Shown here in pieces: positions 8,942 to 17,902 of a DNA stretch of 64,000 nucleotides. Location of the stretch: the NCBI RefSeq assembly GCF_042427745.1, contig NZ_JBHMFA010000034.1; one strand, 5' to 3'. The first letter of the stretch is position 1; the number at the start of each line of letters is the position of its first letter. The stretch is from Algibacter miyuki. Its GTDB lineage: Bacteria; Bacteroidota; Bacteroidia; Flavobacteriales; Flavobacteriaceae. The position numbers were made by a program, and so were the translations under genes. Below the pieces are notes generated by a model, which saw only the letters and a program-made list of their open reading frames with translations, searched no databases and was not told the origin of the DNA.

Positions 8942-10513
8942 TTATTCCATGAAAATCAATTCATTCATGGTTTTGAAATTAGTTTTCTCAATTACTTCGT
9001 TATTTATTATATATTCTTTCGGAAATTTCTTAAAGTCCTCAAGTGTGAGATAATCAACTCTACCAACAAGTTCATTTCTAAACTCTTTTATCACATGTTT
9101 TGAATCTTTTCTATAAGCTAAATTATTAAACTCACTAGGATCATTGTTATGATCGTAAAGTTCTTCAAGCCCTAATTTTTCGTAATAAATATAACGAAAA
9201 CGCTCTCCTCTTAGAGCATGACCAATTATTGGGTTTTTTCGGTAATTTGCAGTAGACCTGTTAAAGTTAAAACTGGTTAAAGCACTCTGGTTTCGTTTCT
9301 CTTTTGGGTTTTTAATTAAAGGAAGTACTGAAACACCATCACAATGTTCAGGCACTTCAAACCCTGCTAATTGAGCTAAAGAAGGATAAACATCAAGTAA
9401 TGATACAGGTTGGTAGCTGCTACTTCCAGCAATTGTAACACCAGGAGCTTTTATTATAAGCGGCACACGAGTGGCCTCTTCCCATAAGGTGAATTTTTCC
9501 CAGTTTTCTTTTTCGCCCATATGCATACCGTGGTCAGACCATAGTACCACAATGGTATTTTTATGATACTCCGATTCTTCTAATGTTTTTAATAAACGTC
9601 CCAACTGCGCGTCTGCAAAGGCTATAGATGCTAAATAACCTTGAATTACTTTTTTCCATTGTTTATTCATTAAAACCCATTTATGCCAATTACGACGACC
9701 ATGATCAAAAGCATCTTTTAAATCATTTTCTTGAATTTCTAAATCTGGTATATCCTCTAAAGGATATAAATCAAAATATTTTTGAGGCACTTCCCAAGGC
9801 ATGTGAGGACGAAAAAGTCCACAAGCCAAATAAAAGGGTTTATCGTGCTTTTGTTGAAGTTGATATCTCGCCCAATCTACCACTTGATAATCCGCCATTT
9901 TCTCTTCAGGAATATTAAGTGGGCCCCAAGTAAAATACTCAAGTCTCTTGCCTTTAAAATGAGTTGGATTAATAATACTATCCTCCGCTCGTATTTGATA
10001 GGGTAATGGCGCATGAGCACTAGGGAAATAAAAATCCCAAGATTCTGGTTCAGTTTGATTTAACACCTCCCAAGGCGGCGCTAATGTATGATAGATTTTC
10101 CCTCCTGCAAGTGCTTTATATCCACGGTTTTTAAAAAACTGCTCTATAGTCTCTATGTCTTTAAATATAGGTTCATTGCGCCACTGCGCACCATCATACC
10201 ACTCATTTTGCATATTACCAGATTTTGAAGGCTGTACACCTGTCATGATTGAAAGGCGAGACGGAGAACATGCTGGAGAAGCACAATGTGCATTTTTAAA
10301 TAGCATAGACTGCGATGCTAATTTATCTAAATTCGGGGTTTTACTTAACTCCATACCGCCTAGTGGCCCAATCCAATCGTTCATATCATCGACTGCTATG
10401 AAAAGAATATTAGGTTTTGACTCACTATTTTGAGCAAAAACCGAATAGTTAATCATCAAGGTGAAGCTCAAAAAAAATAAATAATAAGAATGTTTAAAAT
10501 GAATATATTTCAT
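8942..10513 (-). CDS. S1 family sulfatase, iduronate-2-sulfatase-like
   Basis: Hydrolyses a sulfate ester on the target glycan, probably in the periplasm. The 523 residues start with a signal peptide (to about 28). Metal-binding Asp residues are in 'LFIAVDDMNDW' (about 41-42), the formylglycine site is Cys82 in the canonical CSPSR, 'GGKIYH' supplies the usual Lys/His, and 'WSDHGMHMGEKENWEKFTLWEE' near 325 supplies the second metal and substrate residues. The last motif is typical of iduronate-2-sulfatase-like members (probably subfamily S1_7, by resemblance). It lies 17 bp after the GH43 gene in the same operon. The exact sulfated sugar is not deducible. Confidence 0.9.
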   Translation of the reverse strand: MKYIHFKHSYYLFFLSFTLMINYSVFAQNSESKPNILFIAVDDMNDWIGPLGGMELSKTPNLDKLASQSMLFKNAHCASPACSPSRLSIMTGVQPSKSGNMQNEWYDGAQWRNEPIFKDIETIEQFFKNRGYKALAGGKIYHTLAPPWEVLNQTEPESWDFYFPSAHAPLPYQIRAEDSIINPTHFKGKRLEYFTWGPLNIPEEKMADYQVVDWARYQLQQKHDKPFYLACGLFRPHMPWEVPQKYFDLYPLEDIPDLEIQENDLKDAFDHGRRNWHKWVLMNKQWKKVIQGYLASIAFADAQLGRLLKTLEESEYHKNTIVVLWSDHGMHMGEKENWEKFTLWEEATRVPLIIKAPGVTIAGSSSYQPVSLLDVYPSLAQLAGFEVPEHCDGVSVLPLIKNPKEKRNQSALTSFNFNRSTANYRKNPIIGHALRGERFRYIYYEKLGLEELYDHNNDPSEFNNLAYRKDSKHVIKEFRNELVGRVDYLTLEDFKKFPKEYIINNEVIEKTNFKTMNELIFME

Positions 10514-10530
10514 GCTTTTTTATTTTTTAA

Positions 10531-12261
10531 TTATTTTTTATAAACACCTTTTGGCCCATCATAGTCATACGTAAACCAATCAATATCTATTACGCCTTGC
10601 TCTTCTTTATCATTCCAACAGAAAAACCCAAGCCGATCTCCTGTCCAATTCCCAAATTTCAAGGTAAATTGTGGCCCGAATTTTTCATATTTATTTCCAT
10701 CTAAGCTATATTCAAAATAAGCTTGATTTCCTGTATTGGATGTTCTAATAAACAAATCATTAGACTTTATTTTAGGTCCTTTAGTTTCCTCGCCATCTTT
10801 GTTTACATAAAATAGATTACGACCTCCTAGATTATCCACATAAATTCCCAATACATGATAAACACCTCCAAACCTAACAAAACCCGCTCGTTGACCGATT
10901 GCCATCTGCGAAATATCAAATTTAGCAACTGCTGCACCAGTTGTATTTCCCATAATGCGTTGGCTAATTGTATTAGATGCCCGCCAGAAAGGAAAAGTAG
11001 TCCCTGTACTTTCTGACCAATTATTATTTCCGGGGCCATTGGTAGTTTCTTCTGGTAAAGGCATACTGGCCTTTAACCGCAACCAACCAGGTCTCTCAGT
11101 GAGCGACCAATGTGAATTTCTAGGATTGTGATTCCATTCCCATTGACGTCCCAATGTTGTGTTTGAAAAATCATCATCTGTAGAAGGCGCATCTATTGGA
11201 AAACCTTGAATGGACTTTTTATGTTGAAGTACAGGTTCACCAATACCATCGTTATCTATATCCTCACCAATTATTGGCCAACCATCTACCCAATTTACAG
11301 GTTGTAATAATTGTGGGCGACCTTGAAATGGCGTAGCTATATTTTGTATTAATTGATGTGTATACCACCAAGTATTATCTGGCGCTTGCATTAATGCTCC
11401 CTGACTGCAACTTCTCTCGATACCATTACCGCGCTCAAAAACAATTTTCTTTTCATAGGGGCCATAAATACTGTTTGTAGTAGACCTCAATACTATCTGC
11501 TTTCTATCGTTTTCTGGACTATCTATCTTTTTACTCCTTCTAGGTTTTTTAACATACCACTCACTCATTAAAATATACCACGTGTCATTTATGTTATAAA
11601 TTTTGGCTGCTTCAGCACCAGGGCCTGTATAAATTACCTCTCCAGAATCAAGAATTTCTTTTCCATCCCAACTCATTTTGTACAATTGGTTCTCGTTGCC
11701 TTCTGCTGTATTTTCTTTTGATTTTTTAAATTTCCCTGTATTACATATCATATAGGCCTGATGGTTCTCTTCATCCCAATATACCGCGGGATCGTCAAGC
11801 ACCTCATTAGGTGGTAACATTAAGTGTGGTTCTGTCCACGGACCTCGTATATCTTTGGCACTACTCATAAATAAGCCATAGTTTCTATCGATAACGTAAC
11901 AATACCAAGTACCATCATGATAGGCCAAATCTCCGGCCCAAACCCCAAGAGCATATCCATTCATTTGATTCCAATCGTATTTTTTAACCCAAGAAAGACT
12001 CTCCCAAACATGACCAACGGTAGTCCAGTTAACCATATCTTTCGATTCTAAAATAACCATACCTGGTGACATGTGCTGCTTTGAAGAAATCATATAATAG
12101 GTATCTCCCACCTTCTCCACATCGACATCTGGATAATCTGCATTTAAGATGGGGTTTTTATAAGTACCATCACCTTGATCTCCCCAGCTACCGATTTGTT
12201 GGGCTTTGCTAACAAATAATGTTATTATAAAGATAAAAGATGTCATTACTATTTTTTTCAT
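10531..12261 (-). CDS. GH43 glycosidase with C-terminal beta-sandwich
   Basis: Exported exo-glycosidase, expected to act as alpha-L-arabinofuranosidase and/or beta-xylosidase. Signal peptide to about residue 20, then a five-bladed beta-propeller (about 30-340). The catalytic base is Asp in 'NADYPDVDVEK' (about 43), the pKa-modulating Asp is in 'LDDPAVYWDEE' (about 155), and the acid Glu is in 'GPGAEAAK' (about 216). A long C-terminal beta-sandwich (about 360-576) is of the kind found in GH43 enzymes of the XynB type (subfamily 12-like). The arabinose catabolic genes just upstream in the operon favour arabinose release, but beta-xylosidase is not excluded. Confidence 0.85.
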   Translation of the reverse strand: MKKIVMTSFIFIITLFVSKAQQIGSWGDQGDGTYKNPILNADYPDVDVEKVGDTYYMISSKQHMSPGMVILESKDMVNWTTVGHVWESLSWVKKYDWNQMNGYALGVWAGDLAYHDGTWYCYVIDRNYGLFMSSAKDIRGPWTEPHLMLPPNEVLDDPAVYWDEENHQAYMICNTGKFKKSKENTAEGNENQLYKMSWDGKEILDSGEVIYTGPGAEAAKIYNINDTWYILMSEWYVKKPRRSKKIDSPENDRKQIVLRSTTNSIYGPYEKKIVFERGNGIERSCSQGALMQAPDNTWWYTHQLIQNIATPFQGRPQLLQPVNWVDGWPIIGEDIDNDGIGEPVLQHKKSIQGFPIDAPSTDDDFSNTTLGRQWEWNHNPRNSHWSLTERPGWLRLKASMPLPEETTNGPGNNNWSESTGTTFPFWRASNTISQRIMGNTTGAAVAKFDISQMAIGQRAGFVRFGGVYHVLGIYVDNLGGRNLFYVNKDGEETKGPKIKSNDLFIRTSNTGNQAYFEYSLDGNKYEKFGPQFTLKFGNWTGDRLGFFCWNDKEEQGVIDIDWFTYDYDGPKGVYKK

Positions 12262-12313
12262 ATCTATTCTATTTACATTATTACTATTATTTTTAAATTA
12301 AAACTTGTTCTGT

Positions 12314-12754
12314 TTATGACAAATAAATATAAATTCCAATAGCCACCACAACATAACCAACTGGTTTTAAAAGTTCCATATGATAATATCTACTTGCTTA
12401 GTACTTGGTTTTAGTTGATTTACCATATCTATTTTCTACAAACTGTGGTATGGTTTCAATACCACTTTTTAAATATTTTGGTAATAGTACGAACGCTGTA
12501 AGCACCATGGCGATTGCAGCCACAACCCCATAGGCCATAATAAGCTAACCATCTCTTAAAGATGTCCCAGTCATTCCAATAATTTGTTCGGTTGATAAAT
12601 TGGTAAACAATAATAAACCCGCTATAACAGGACCTGTTAAACTTCTTCCTGCCAAAAAACAGCCATCAGAAGAGCTTTTATCAGTCTTTCGAGTTGACCA
12701 CCAAGCTATGACAACTACTAAAAAAGTAAATGCAGCAAAAGAGATTATTCCCAT
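12314..12754 (-). pseudogene. Decayed sodium/solute symporter (SSS family)
   Basis: Remnant of an SGLT-type sugar/Na+ symporter that normally runs about 500-550 residues. The first 69 codons encode the classic start ('VIAWWSTRKTD', 'FLAGRSLTGPVIAGLLLFTNLSTEQIIGMTG') and then hit a TAG at 12545-12547. The same frame continues as 'LIMAYGVVAAIAMVLTAFVLLPKYLKSGI' and 'IPQFVENRYGKSTKTKY' to a TAA at 12398-12400. It then jumps, still in frame, to a typical symporter C-terminus ('MELLKPVGYVVVAIGIYIYLS', ending 12314). About 400 codons are missing from the middle and two in-frame stops are present. Its place between the mutarotase and GH43 genes points to a former arabinose transporter. Confidence 0.85.
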
Positions 12755-12796
12755 AGTTTAAAATGTTTAATTAGCTTATAAATACACTTGATGTTC

Positions 12797-13987
12797 TCAT
12801 TTTACAGAAAATCTAAATACTGTTTTTGTTGTGTAAGTATCGTTAGGATGTAATACCACTGAAGGGAACCCCTTTTGGTTAGGCGTATCTGGATAGTGTT
12901 GCGTTTCTAAACACAAACCTGTTCTATGTCCATATTCACCACCGTTTGGCATTGGTAAGGTGCTATCCAAAAAATTACCTGTATAAAGTTGTATGCCTGG
13001 TTCTTCTGAAAAAACTTCCATAAAACGCCCACTGCTCTGTTCATAAAGAGAAGCAACCTGTCTCATTGTGTTTTTTTCACCATTTACGATCCAGCAATGG
13101 TCATACCCCTTTCCTAAAATCAACTGCTTGTTGTCAACTTCAATGTCTTTACCTATTCCTTTTGTGGTTCTAAAATCAAACGGTGTGCCTGCTACTTTTC
13201 TAATTTCTCCGGTTGGAATTAAAGTCTCATCAACTGGTAAATACGTATCGGCATTTATTACAAGGTCATGTTTTAAAACAGTCTTAGTAAAATCTCCAGT
13301 AAGATTAAAATACGCGTGCTGTGTTAGGTTAACTACTGTTGTTTTATCTGTTGTGGCTTTGTATAACACTTCTAAGGTATTCTCTTTTGTTAAGGTATAA
13401 ACCACAGTAACACTTAAGTTACCCGGATACCCTTCTTCTCCATCTTTACTAAAATACTTTAGCCTTAATGACGGATCGTCTACGCCTTCAATAGCTTCCG
13501 CAGTCCAAACTACACGATCAAAACCATGAATGCCCCCATGTAAATGATTAGAACCATCGTTCGTTGCTAACGTAAAGGTTTTATCATTTAATGAGAACTT
13601 CCCTTTCGCAATGCGGTTTCCAAAACGTCCTATTAACGCACCAAAAAAGGGATTATCATTTAAATAATCATCTAAATTATCAAAACCTAAAACCACATTT
13701 TCAAAATCTCTATGTTTGTTAGGTACTTTTAATGATGTTATTCTTCCGCCATAGGTAATCACATCCAACTCCACACCATTAGTGTTTTTTAGATGATACT
13801 TTTCTATGGTGGTTCCGTCTGGCATTTTTCCAAATTCTGATTTTATAATCCTTAGGTTTTCTTTAGGCAAAACCTCTTGAGCCCTAGTAGAATTCTCTTG
13901 TTGATTATTTTTACACTGAATATTTAACCCGACTAAAACGATAAGTATAACACCATAAAAAAGACATTTAAAAATTTTCATATCCAT
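12797..13987 (-). CDS. galM: Aldose 1-epimerase (mutarotase), exported
   Basis: Interconverts alpha and beta anomers of free sugars, here probably L-arabinose. The 396-residue protein has a lipoprotein-like signal (lipobox cysteine near residue 26, 'LNIQCKNN'), so it works in the periplasm. Family residues are present: 'ENVVLGFDNLDDYLNDNPFFGALIGR', 'NHLHGG', catalytic His in 'VNLTQHAYFNLTG' (about 220) and catalytic Glu in 'CLETQHYPDTPNQ' (about 357). The gene lies 6 bp after araA and just before the symporter remnant, an arrangement common in arabinose operons of Bacteroidota. Substrate preference is inferred from that context. Confidence 0.92.
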   Translation of the reverse strand: MDMKIFKCLFYGVILIVLVGLNIQCKNNQQENSTRAQEVLPKENLRIIKSEFGKMPDGTTIEKYHLKNTNGVELDVITYGGRITSLKVPNKHRDFENVVLGFDNLDDYLNDNPFFGALIGRFGNRIAKGKFSLNDKTFTLATNDGSNHLHGGIHGFDRVVWTAEAIEGVDDPSLRLKYFSKDGEEGYPGNLSVTVVYTLTKENTLEVLYKATTDKTTVVNLTQHAYFNLTGDFTKTVLKHDLVINADTYLPVDETLIPTGEIRKVAGTPFDFRTTKGIGKDIEVDNKQLILGKGYDHCWIVNGEKNTMRQVASLYEQSSGRFMEVFSEEPGIQLYTGNFLDSTLPMPNGGEYGHRTGLCLETQHYPDTPNQKGFPSVVLHPNDTYTTKTVFRFSVK

Positions 13988-13993
13988 TGTTTT

Positions 13994-15493
13994 TTAGTGT
14001 TTAAGCATGTGATATGCTTCATTAGTTTTAATAGTGGTTTTAAAGTTTCTGATGGTAGTATCTTCATCAATTACCAATGCTTCCATATTCGCCATTTCAG
14101 CAAAATCTTCCAATTGCTCCATAGTAATATTTTCGCTATAACAGGTATGATGTGAACCTCCTCCTAAAATCCATGCCGTACAAGCGGTCTCAAAATCTGG
14201 TAAGGGTTTATACATGATTCTTGCAACTGGTAATTGTGGCAAATCTTCTACGATCTCTTCTCCTACTGTTTTATTAATTAACAATCTAAAACGGTTTCCA
14301 AAATCCATTAAACTTGCAACAAGTGAGTCTCCCGCTTTCCCATTAAAGACTAAACGCACAGGATCTTCTTTACCTCCAATCCCTAATGGGTGTATTTCGC
14401 AAGATGGCTTATTAGCGGCAAGAACAGGGTCAATCTCTAACATATGCGAGCCAAGCACACGAGGAGCATCTGGATCTAAATGATAGGTATAATCTTCCAT
14501 AAAAGCATTACCCCCTTCTAAACCAGACCCCATAACTTTCATAGCACGCACTAAAGCCGCTGTTTTCCAGTCCCCTTCTCCTGCAAACCCATAACCTTTT
14601 TGCATTAAACGCTGTACTGCTATTCCTGGTAATTGTTTTATGCCGTGTAAGTCCTCAAACGTATCCGTAAACCCTTTGAAATTTCCATCTATAAGAAATT
14701 TTTCAAGACCTAATTCTATGCGAGCAGCTTCAATTAACGACTGTCTATTTTTCCCGTTTTCAAGTAAAGATTCAGTCATGGTATAAGATGCCTCATATTC
14801 TTTGATAAGATGATTTATAGCTTCATCTGAAATAGTATTAATAACCTCAACTAAATCTCCCACTGCATAGGTGTTTACCGAAAAACCAAACTTAGTTTCG
14901 GCCTCTACTTTATCTCCATCTGTTACAGCTACAAAACGCATGTTATCTCCAAAACGAGCAAATTTAGCGCCTTGCCAATCATCCCAACCTGCAGCTACAC
15001 GCGTCCAATCTCCAATTTGCTTTTGAACAGAATCTGTTGACCAATGCCCTACTACAACTTTTCTGTTTTTACGCAGACGACTTACCATGAATCCAAATTC
15101 CCGATCCCCATGCGCTGCTTGATTTAGATTCATAAAATCCATATCAATAGTACCCCAAGGAATGTCTCTATTAAACTGTGTATGCAAATGCAATAATGGT
15201 TTTTGAAGTGCTGATAGCCCTCTTATCCACATTTTAGCAGGAGAAAACGTATGCATCCATGTGATGACACCAATACAGTTTTTCTCATGGTTAGCGGCCA
15301 TTAACGTTTCATAAATTTCATCTGAGGACTTCACAGTTGGCTTGAATATGACGTTAACCGGAATTAATTTAGATTCATTTAATTCCTGAGCTATTTTAGT
15401 TGAATTTTGAGCAACTTGTTTTAAAGTTTCTGGCCCGTATAAATCTTGACTTCCTGTTATAAACCAAACTTCCTTTTTAGAAATATCTATCAT
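13994..15493 (-). CDS. araA: L-arabinose isomerase
   Basis: Cytoplasmic enzyme converting L-arabinose to L-ribulose, the first step of the pathway completed by AraB and AraD next to it. The 499 residues match the family length and carry its landmarks: 'EVWFITGSQDLYGPETLKQV' at the start, 'GVITWMHTFSPAKMWIRGL', 'LLHLHTQFNRDIPW', 'QRLMQKGYGFAGEGDWKTAA' with the active-site Glu, and a closing 'GGGSHHTCYS' with metal-binding histidines. No defects seen. It sits 20 bp after araD. Confidence 0.97.
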   Translation of the reverse strand: MIDISKKEVWFITGSQDLYGPETLKQVAQNSTKIAQELNESKLIPVNVIFKPTVKSSDEIYETLMAANHEKNCIGVITWMHTFSPAKMWIRGLSALQKPLLHLHTQFNRDIPWGTIDMDFMNLNQAAHGDREFGFMVSRLRKNRKVVVGHWSTDSVQKQIGDWTRVAAGWDDWQGAKFARFGDNMRFVAVTDGDKVEAETKFGFSVNTYAVGDLVEVINTISDEAINHLIKEYEASYTMTESLLENGKNRQSLIEAARIELGLEKFLIDGNFKGFTDTFEDLHGIKQLPGIAVQRLMQKGYGFAGEGDWKTAALVRAMKVMGSGLEGGNAFMEDYTYHLDPDAPRVLGSHMLEIDPVLAANKPSCEIHPLGIGGKEDPVRLVFNGKAGDSLVASLMDFGNRFRLLINKTVGEEIVEDLPQLPVARIMYKPLPDFETACTAWILGGGSHHTCYSENITMEQLEDFAEMANMEALVIDEDTTIRNFKTTIKTNEAYHMLKH

Positions 15494-15513
15494 TTTACTT
15501 TGTACTTAATTAA

Positions 15514-16212
15514 TTATTGACCGTAATAAGCACTTGAACCATGCTTACGATCATAATGTTTTTTTATTAATGAATCTTTTAATCTTTTGGCTTCAGGATT
15601 TATTTGTTTAGTCAAATAAGCCATTTTTGCAACAACCTCTAAAACCTTACTATTATAAACCGCCTTAGCTCCATCTTTACCCCAAGTAAAAGGACCGTGA
15701 TTACCTATTAATACCATTTCTACTTCACTATGAGAAAGTTGTTTTTCTTTAAAACAGTCTATTATTTGAATACCCGTATTATGCTCATAATTACCTTCAA
15801 TAAGTGCATCATCCATTGGTGGTGCACACGGAATATCCGCCGTTAAATGATCGGCATGCGTGGTTCCAAAAATGGGGATATCTAATTGAGATTGTGCCCA
15901 AGCGACTGAATAAGTAGCGTGTGTATGAGCTATACCACCTATATCCTTCCATTTTTTATACAGATAAGCATGTGTTTTTGTGTCTGACGAAGGACGCATA
16001 CTCCCTTCTATAATATTATTATCAAAATCGACAATAACGATATCTTGAGGTTTTAAAACCTCATAAGCAACGCCGCTTGGTTTGATAGCAAAAACACTAT
16101 TTTTTCTATCTACAGCACTTACATTTCCGAACGTATAAACAACCAAATTTAATGCATTTAATTGCATATTAGCCTCATAACATTCTTGTTTCAATTCTTT
16201 ATAAATACTCAT
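15514..16212 (-). CDS. araD: L-ribulose-5-phosphate 4-epimerase
   Basis: Converts L-ribulose 5-phosphate to D-xylulose 5-phosphate, delivering arabinose carbon to the pentose phosphate pathway. The 232-residue class II aldolase fold shows the substrate loop 'GNVSAVDR', 'KPSGVAYE', zinc-binding histidines in 'AHTHATYSVAWAQ' (about 95-97) and 'GNHGPFTWG' (about 171), and 'SSDTKTHAYLYK'. The gene lies 2 bp downstream of araB and 20 bp upstream of araA, so translation is probably coupled. Confident call; fuculose-phosphate aldolase-like relatives are less likely given the neighbours. Confidence 0.96.
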   Translation of the reverse strand: MSIYKELKQECYEANMQLNALNLVVYTFGNVSAVDRKNSVFAIKPSGVAYEVLKPQDIVIVDFDNNIIEGSMRPSSDTKTHAYLYKKWKDIGGIAHTHATYSVAWAQSQLDIPIFGTTHADHLTADIPCAPPMDDALIEGNYEHNTGIQIIDCFKEKQLSHSEVEMVLIGNHGPFTWGKDGAKAVYNSKVLEVVAKMAYLTKQINPEAKRLKDSLIKKHYDRKHGSSAYYGQ

Positions 16213-16214
16213 AA

Positions 16215-17888
16215 TTATATAGATTTTATAATGTGATTCTCTATTGAAATAGCCAACTCACTATAGGTTTTATAAACTGCTTGGAATTGAACAACATTTG
16301 CAGGTATTGGCTCATATACGTTTTCGTAAGTACTTCCCATGGCCTCCATAGCCTCAAAAGTATCTTGATATGTTTTTGACGCTACAGCTCCAAAAATAGC
16401 CGCTCCTAAAGCGCATGCTTGTTGAGACTTAGCCACTTTTATTGGCATATTTAAAACATCAGACATCATTTGCATAATGAATGGTGATTTTTGGGCTATT
16501 CCGCCTATAGCAATAACACCTTTAATGGGAATGCCTTCATTTATAAACCGGTCCGCAATTTTCTTTGCCCCAAAACAAGAAGCCTCTACTAAAGCTCTAA
16601 AAACTTTGGGAGATGTACTTCCTAGGTTTATTCCAGAAATCACACCCTTTAAATTTTGATTAGCATCTGGTGTTCTTCTACCATTCATCCAATCTAAAGC
16701 TAGTTCTCCTGAAGCACCTATTACTTCTTTAGATGCCGCTTCGCTTAATTTCGGAATCAAATTTTCTAAAGCTTCTTCTATTAATTTTTCTTTGGTTACT
16801 GTATCTAAAATAGAAGAAGTGCCAATCAATTCATTTATTGGCCATCCTAGTAAGTTCTTATACCAAGCATAAATATCCCCAAAAGCGGATTGACCAGCTT
16901 CCAAGCCTAACATTCCCGGAATTACAGAACCGTTTACCTGCCCACAAATGCCCTTAACTAAATGCTCCTCTTTTCTTTTTGGTGTAACCAAAATATCACA
17001 AGTAGAAGTCCCCATGACTTTGGTTAAATAATAGGGTTCAATTTTAGCGCCTACAGCTCCCATATGACAATCAAAGGCTCCGACGGCAACCTCAACCGTA
17101 ATTGGCAAACCTAATCTTTGGCTCCATGCTTTAGAAATAGTTACTACTGAAACATCTGAAGTGTAAGTCTCTTTATATAATCTATTTGTTAAGCCATCTA
17201 AAATAGGATCTAGTTCAACAAAAAAGTCGTTTGGAGGTAATCCATCAAAGGATTCGTGCCATAAAGCTTTGTGGCCCGCGGCACAGCGGCTGCGTTTCAT
17301 TTTAGAAACATCTGTTCCTCCAGTTAATAAAAAAGGAATCCAATCGCAATGCTCAACCCAAGAATAGGCTGCTTCTAACACCTTTTTATCTGTTCTAGAA
17401 ACATGTAATATTTTAGACCAAAACCATTCTGATGAATAAATACCACCTTCATATTTTGAGTAGTCAATAGCCCATTTACTGCACAATTCATTTATTTCAT
17501 CAGCTTCTTTAATTCCTGTATGGTCTTTCCAAAGCACAAACATGGCATTTGGATTTTCTTCAAATCCATTCAATAAAGCTAAAGGTCTCCCCGTTTTATC
17601 AACAGCTACAGGCGTAGAACCTGTTGTATCAATACCTATTCCGACAATGTTTTTTATAATATTTTCATCCACTTGAGAAACAATCGAATTAATAGTATTC
17701 TCAATCCCTTCAATATAATCCAAAGGGTGCTGTCTGAATTTATTCTTAGACGCATCACAATATTTACCTTCTTTCCATCGTGCATAATAATGAACGGCTG
17801 TTGCTAAATCTTCGCCAGTACTCGTATTTACTAACAATGCACGAACTGAATCAGAACCAAAATCCATTCCTATAGTATATTTCATCAA
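16215..17888 (-). CDS. araB: Ribulokinase
   Basis: FGGY-family sugar kinase phosphorylating L-ribulose with ATP in the cytoplasm. At 557 residues it matches AraB length. The N-terminal phosphate-binding motif 'GMDFGSDSVRALLVNT' is followed by 'VGIGIDTTGSTPVAVD', the AraB-type 'HCDWIPFLLTGG', 'RCAAGHKALWH', and near the C-terminus 'GVIAIGGIAQKSPFIMQMMSDVLN' with the ATP-site glycines. It starts 14 bp after the GH78 stop codon, which places catabolism under the same promoter as a glycosidase gene. Confidence 0.96.
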   Translation of the reverse strand: MMKYTIGMDFGSDSVRALLVNTSTGEDLATAVHYYARWKEGKYCDASKNKFRQHPLDYIEGIENTINSIVSQVDENIIKNIVGIGIDTTGSTPVAVDKTGRPLALLNGFEENPNAMFVLWKDHTGIKEADEINELCSKWAIDYSKYEGGIYSSEWFWSKILHVSRTDKKVLEAAYSWVEHCDWIPFLLTGGTDVSKMKRSRCAAGHKALWHESFDGLPPNDFFVELDPILDGLTNRLYKETYTSDVSVVTISKAWSQRLGLPITVEVAVGAFDCHMGAVGAKIEPYYLTKVMGTSTCDILVTPKRKEEHLVKGICGQVNGSVIPGMLGLEAGQSAFGDIYAWYKNLLGWPINELIGTSSILDTVTKEKLIEEALENLIPKLSEAASKEVIGASGELALDWMNGRRTPDANQNLKGVISGINLGSTSPKVFRALVEASCFGAKKIADRFINEGIPIKGVIAIGGIAQKSPFIMQMMSDVLNMPIKVAKSQQACALGAAIFGAVASKTYQDTFEAMEAMGSTYENVYEPIPANVVQFQAVYKTYSELAISIENHIIKSI

Positions 17889-17902
17889 CTACTTTTAATT
17901 AA

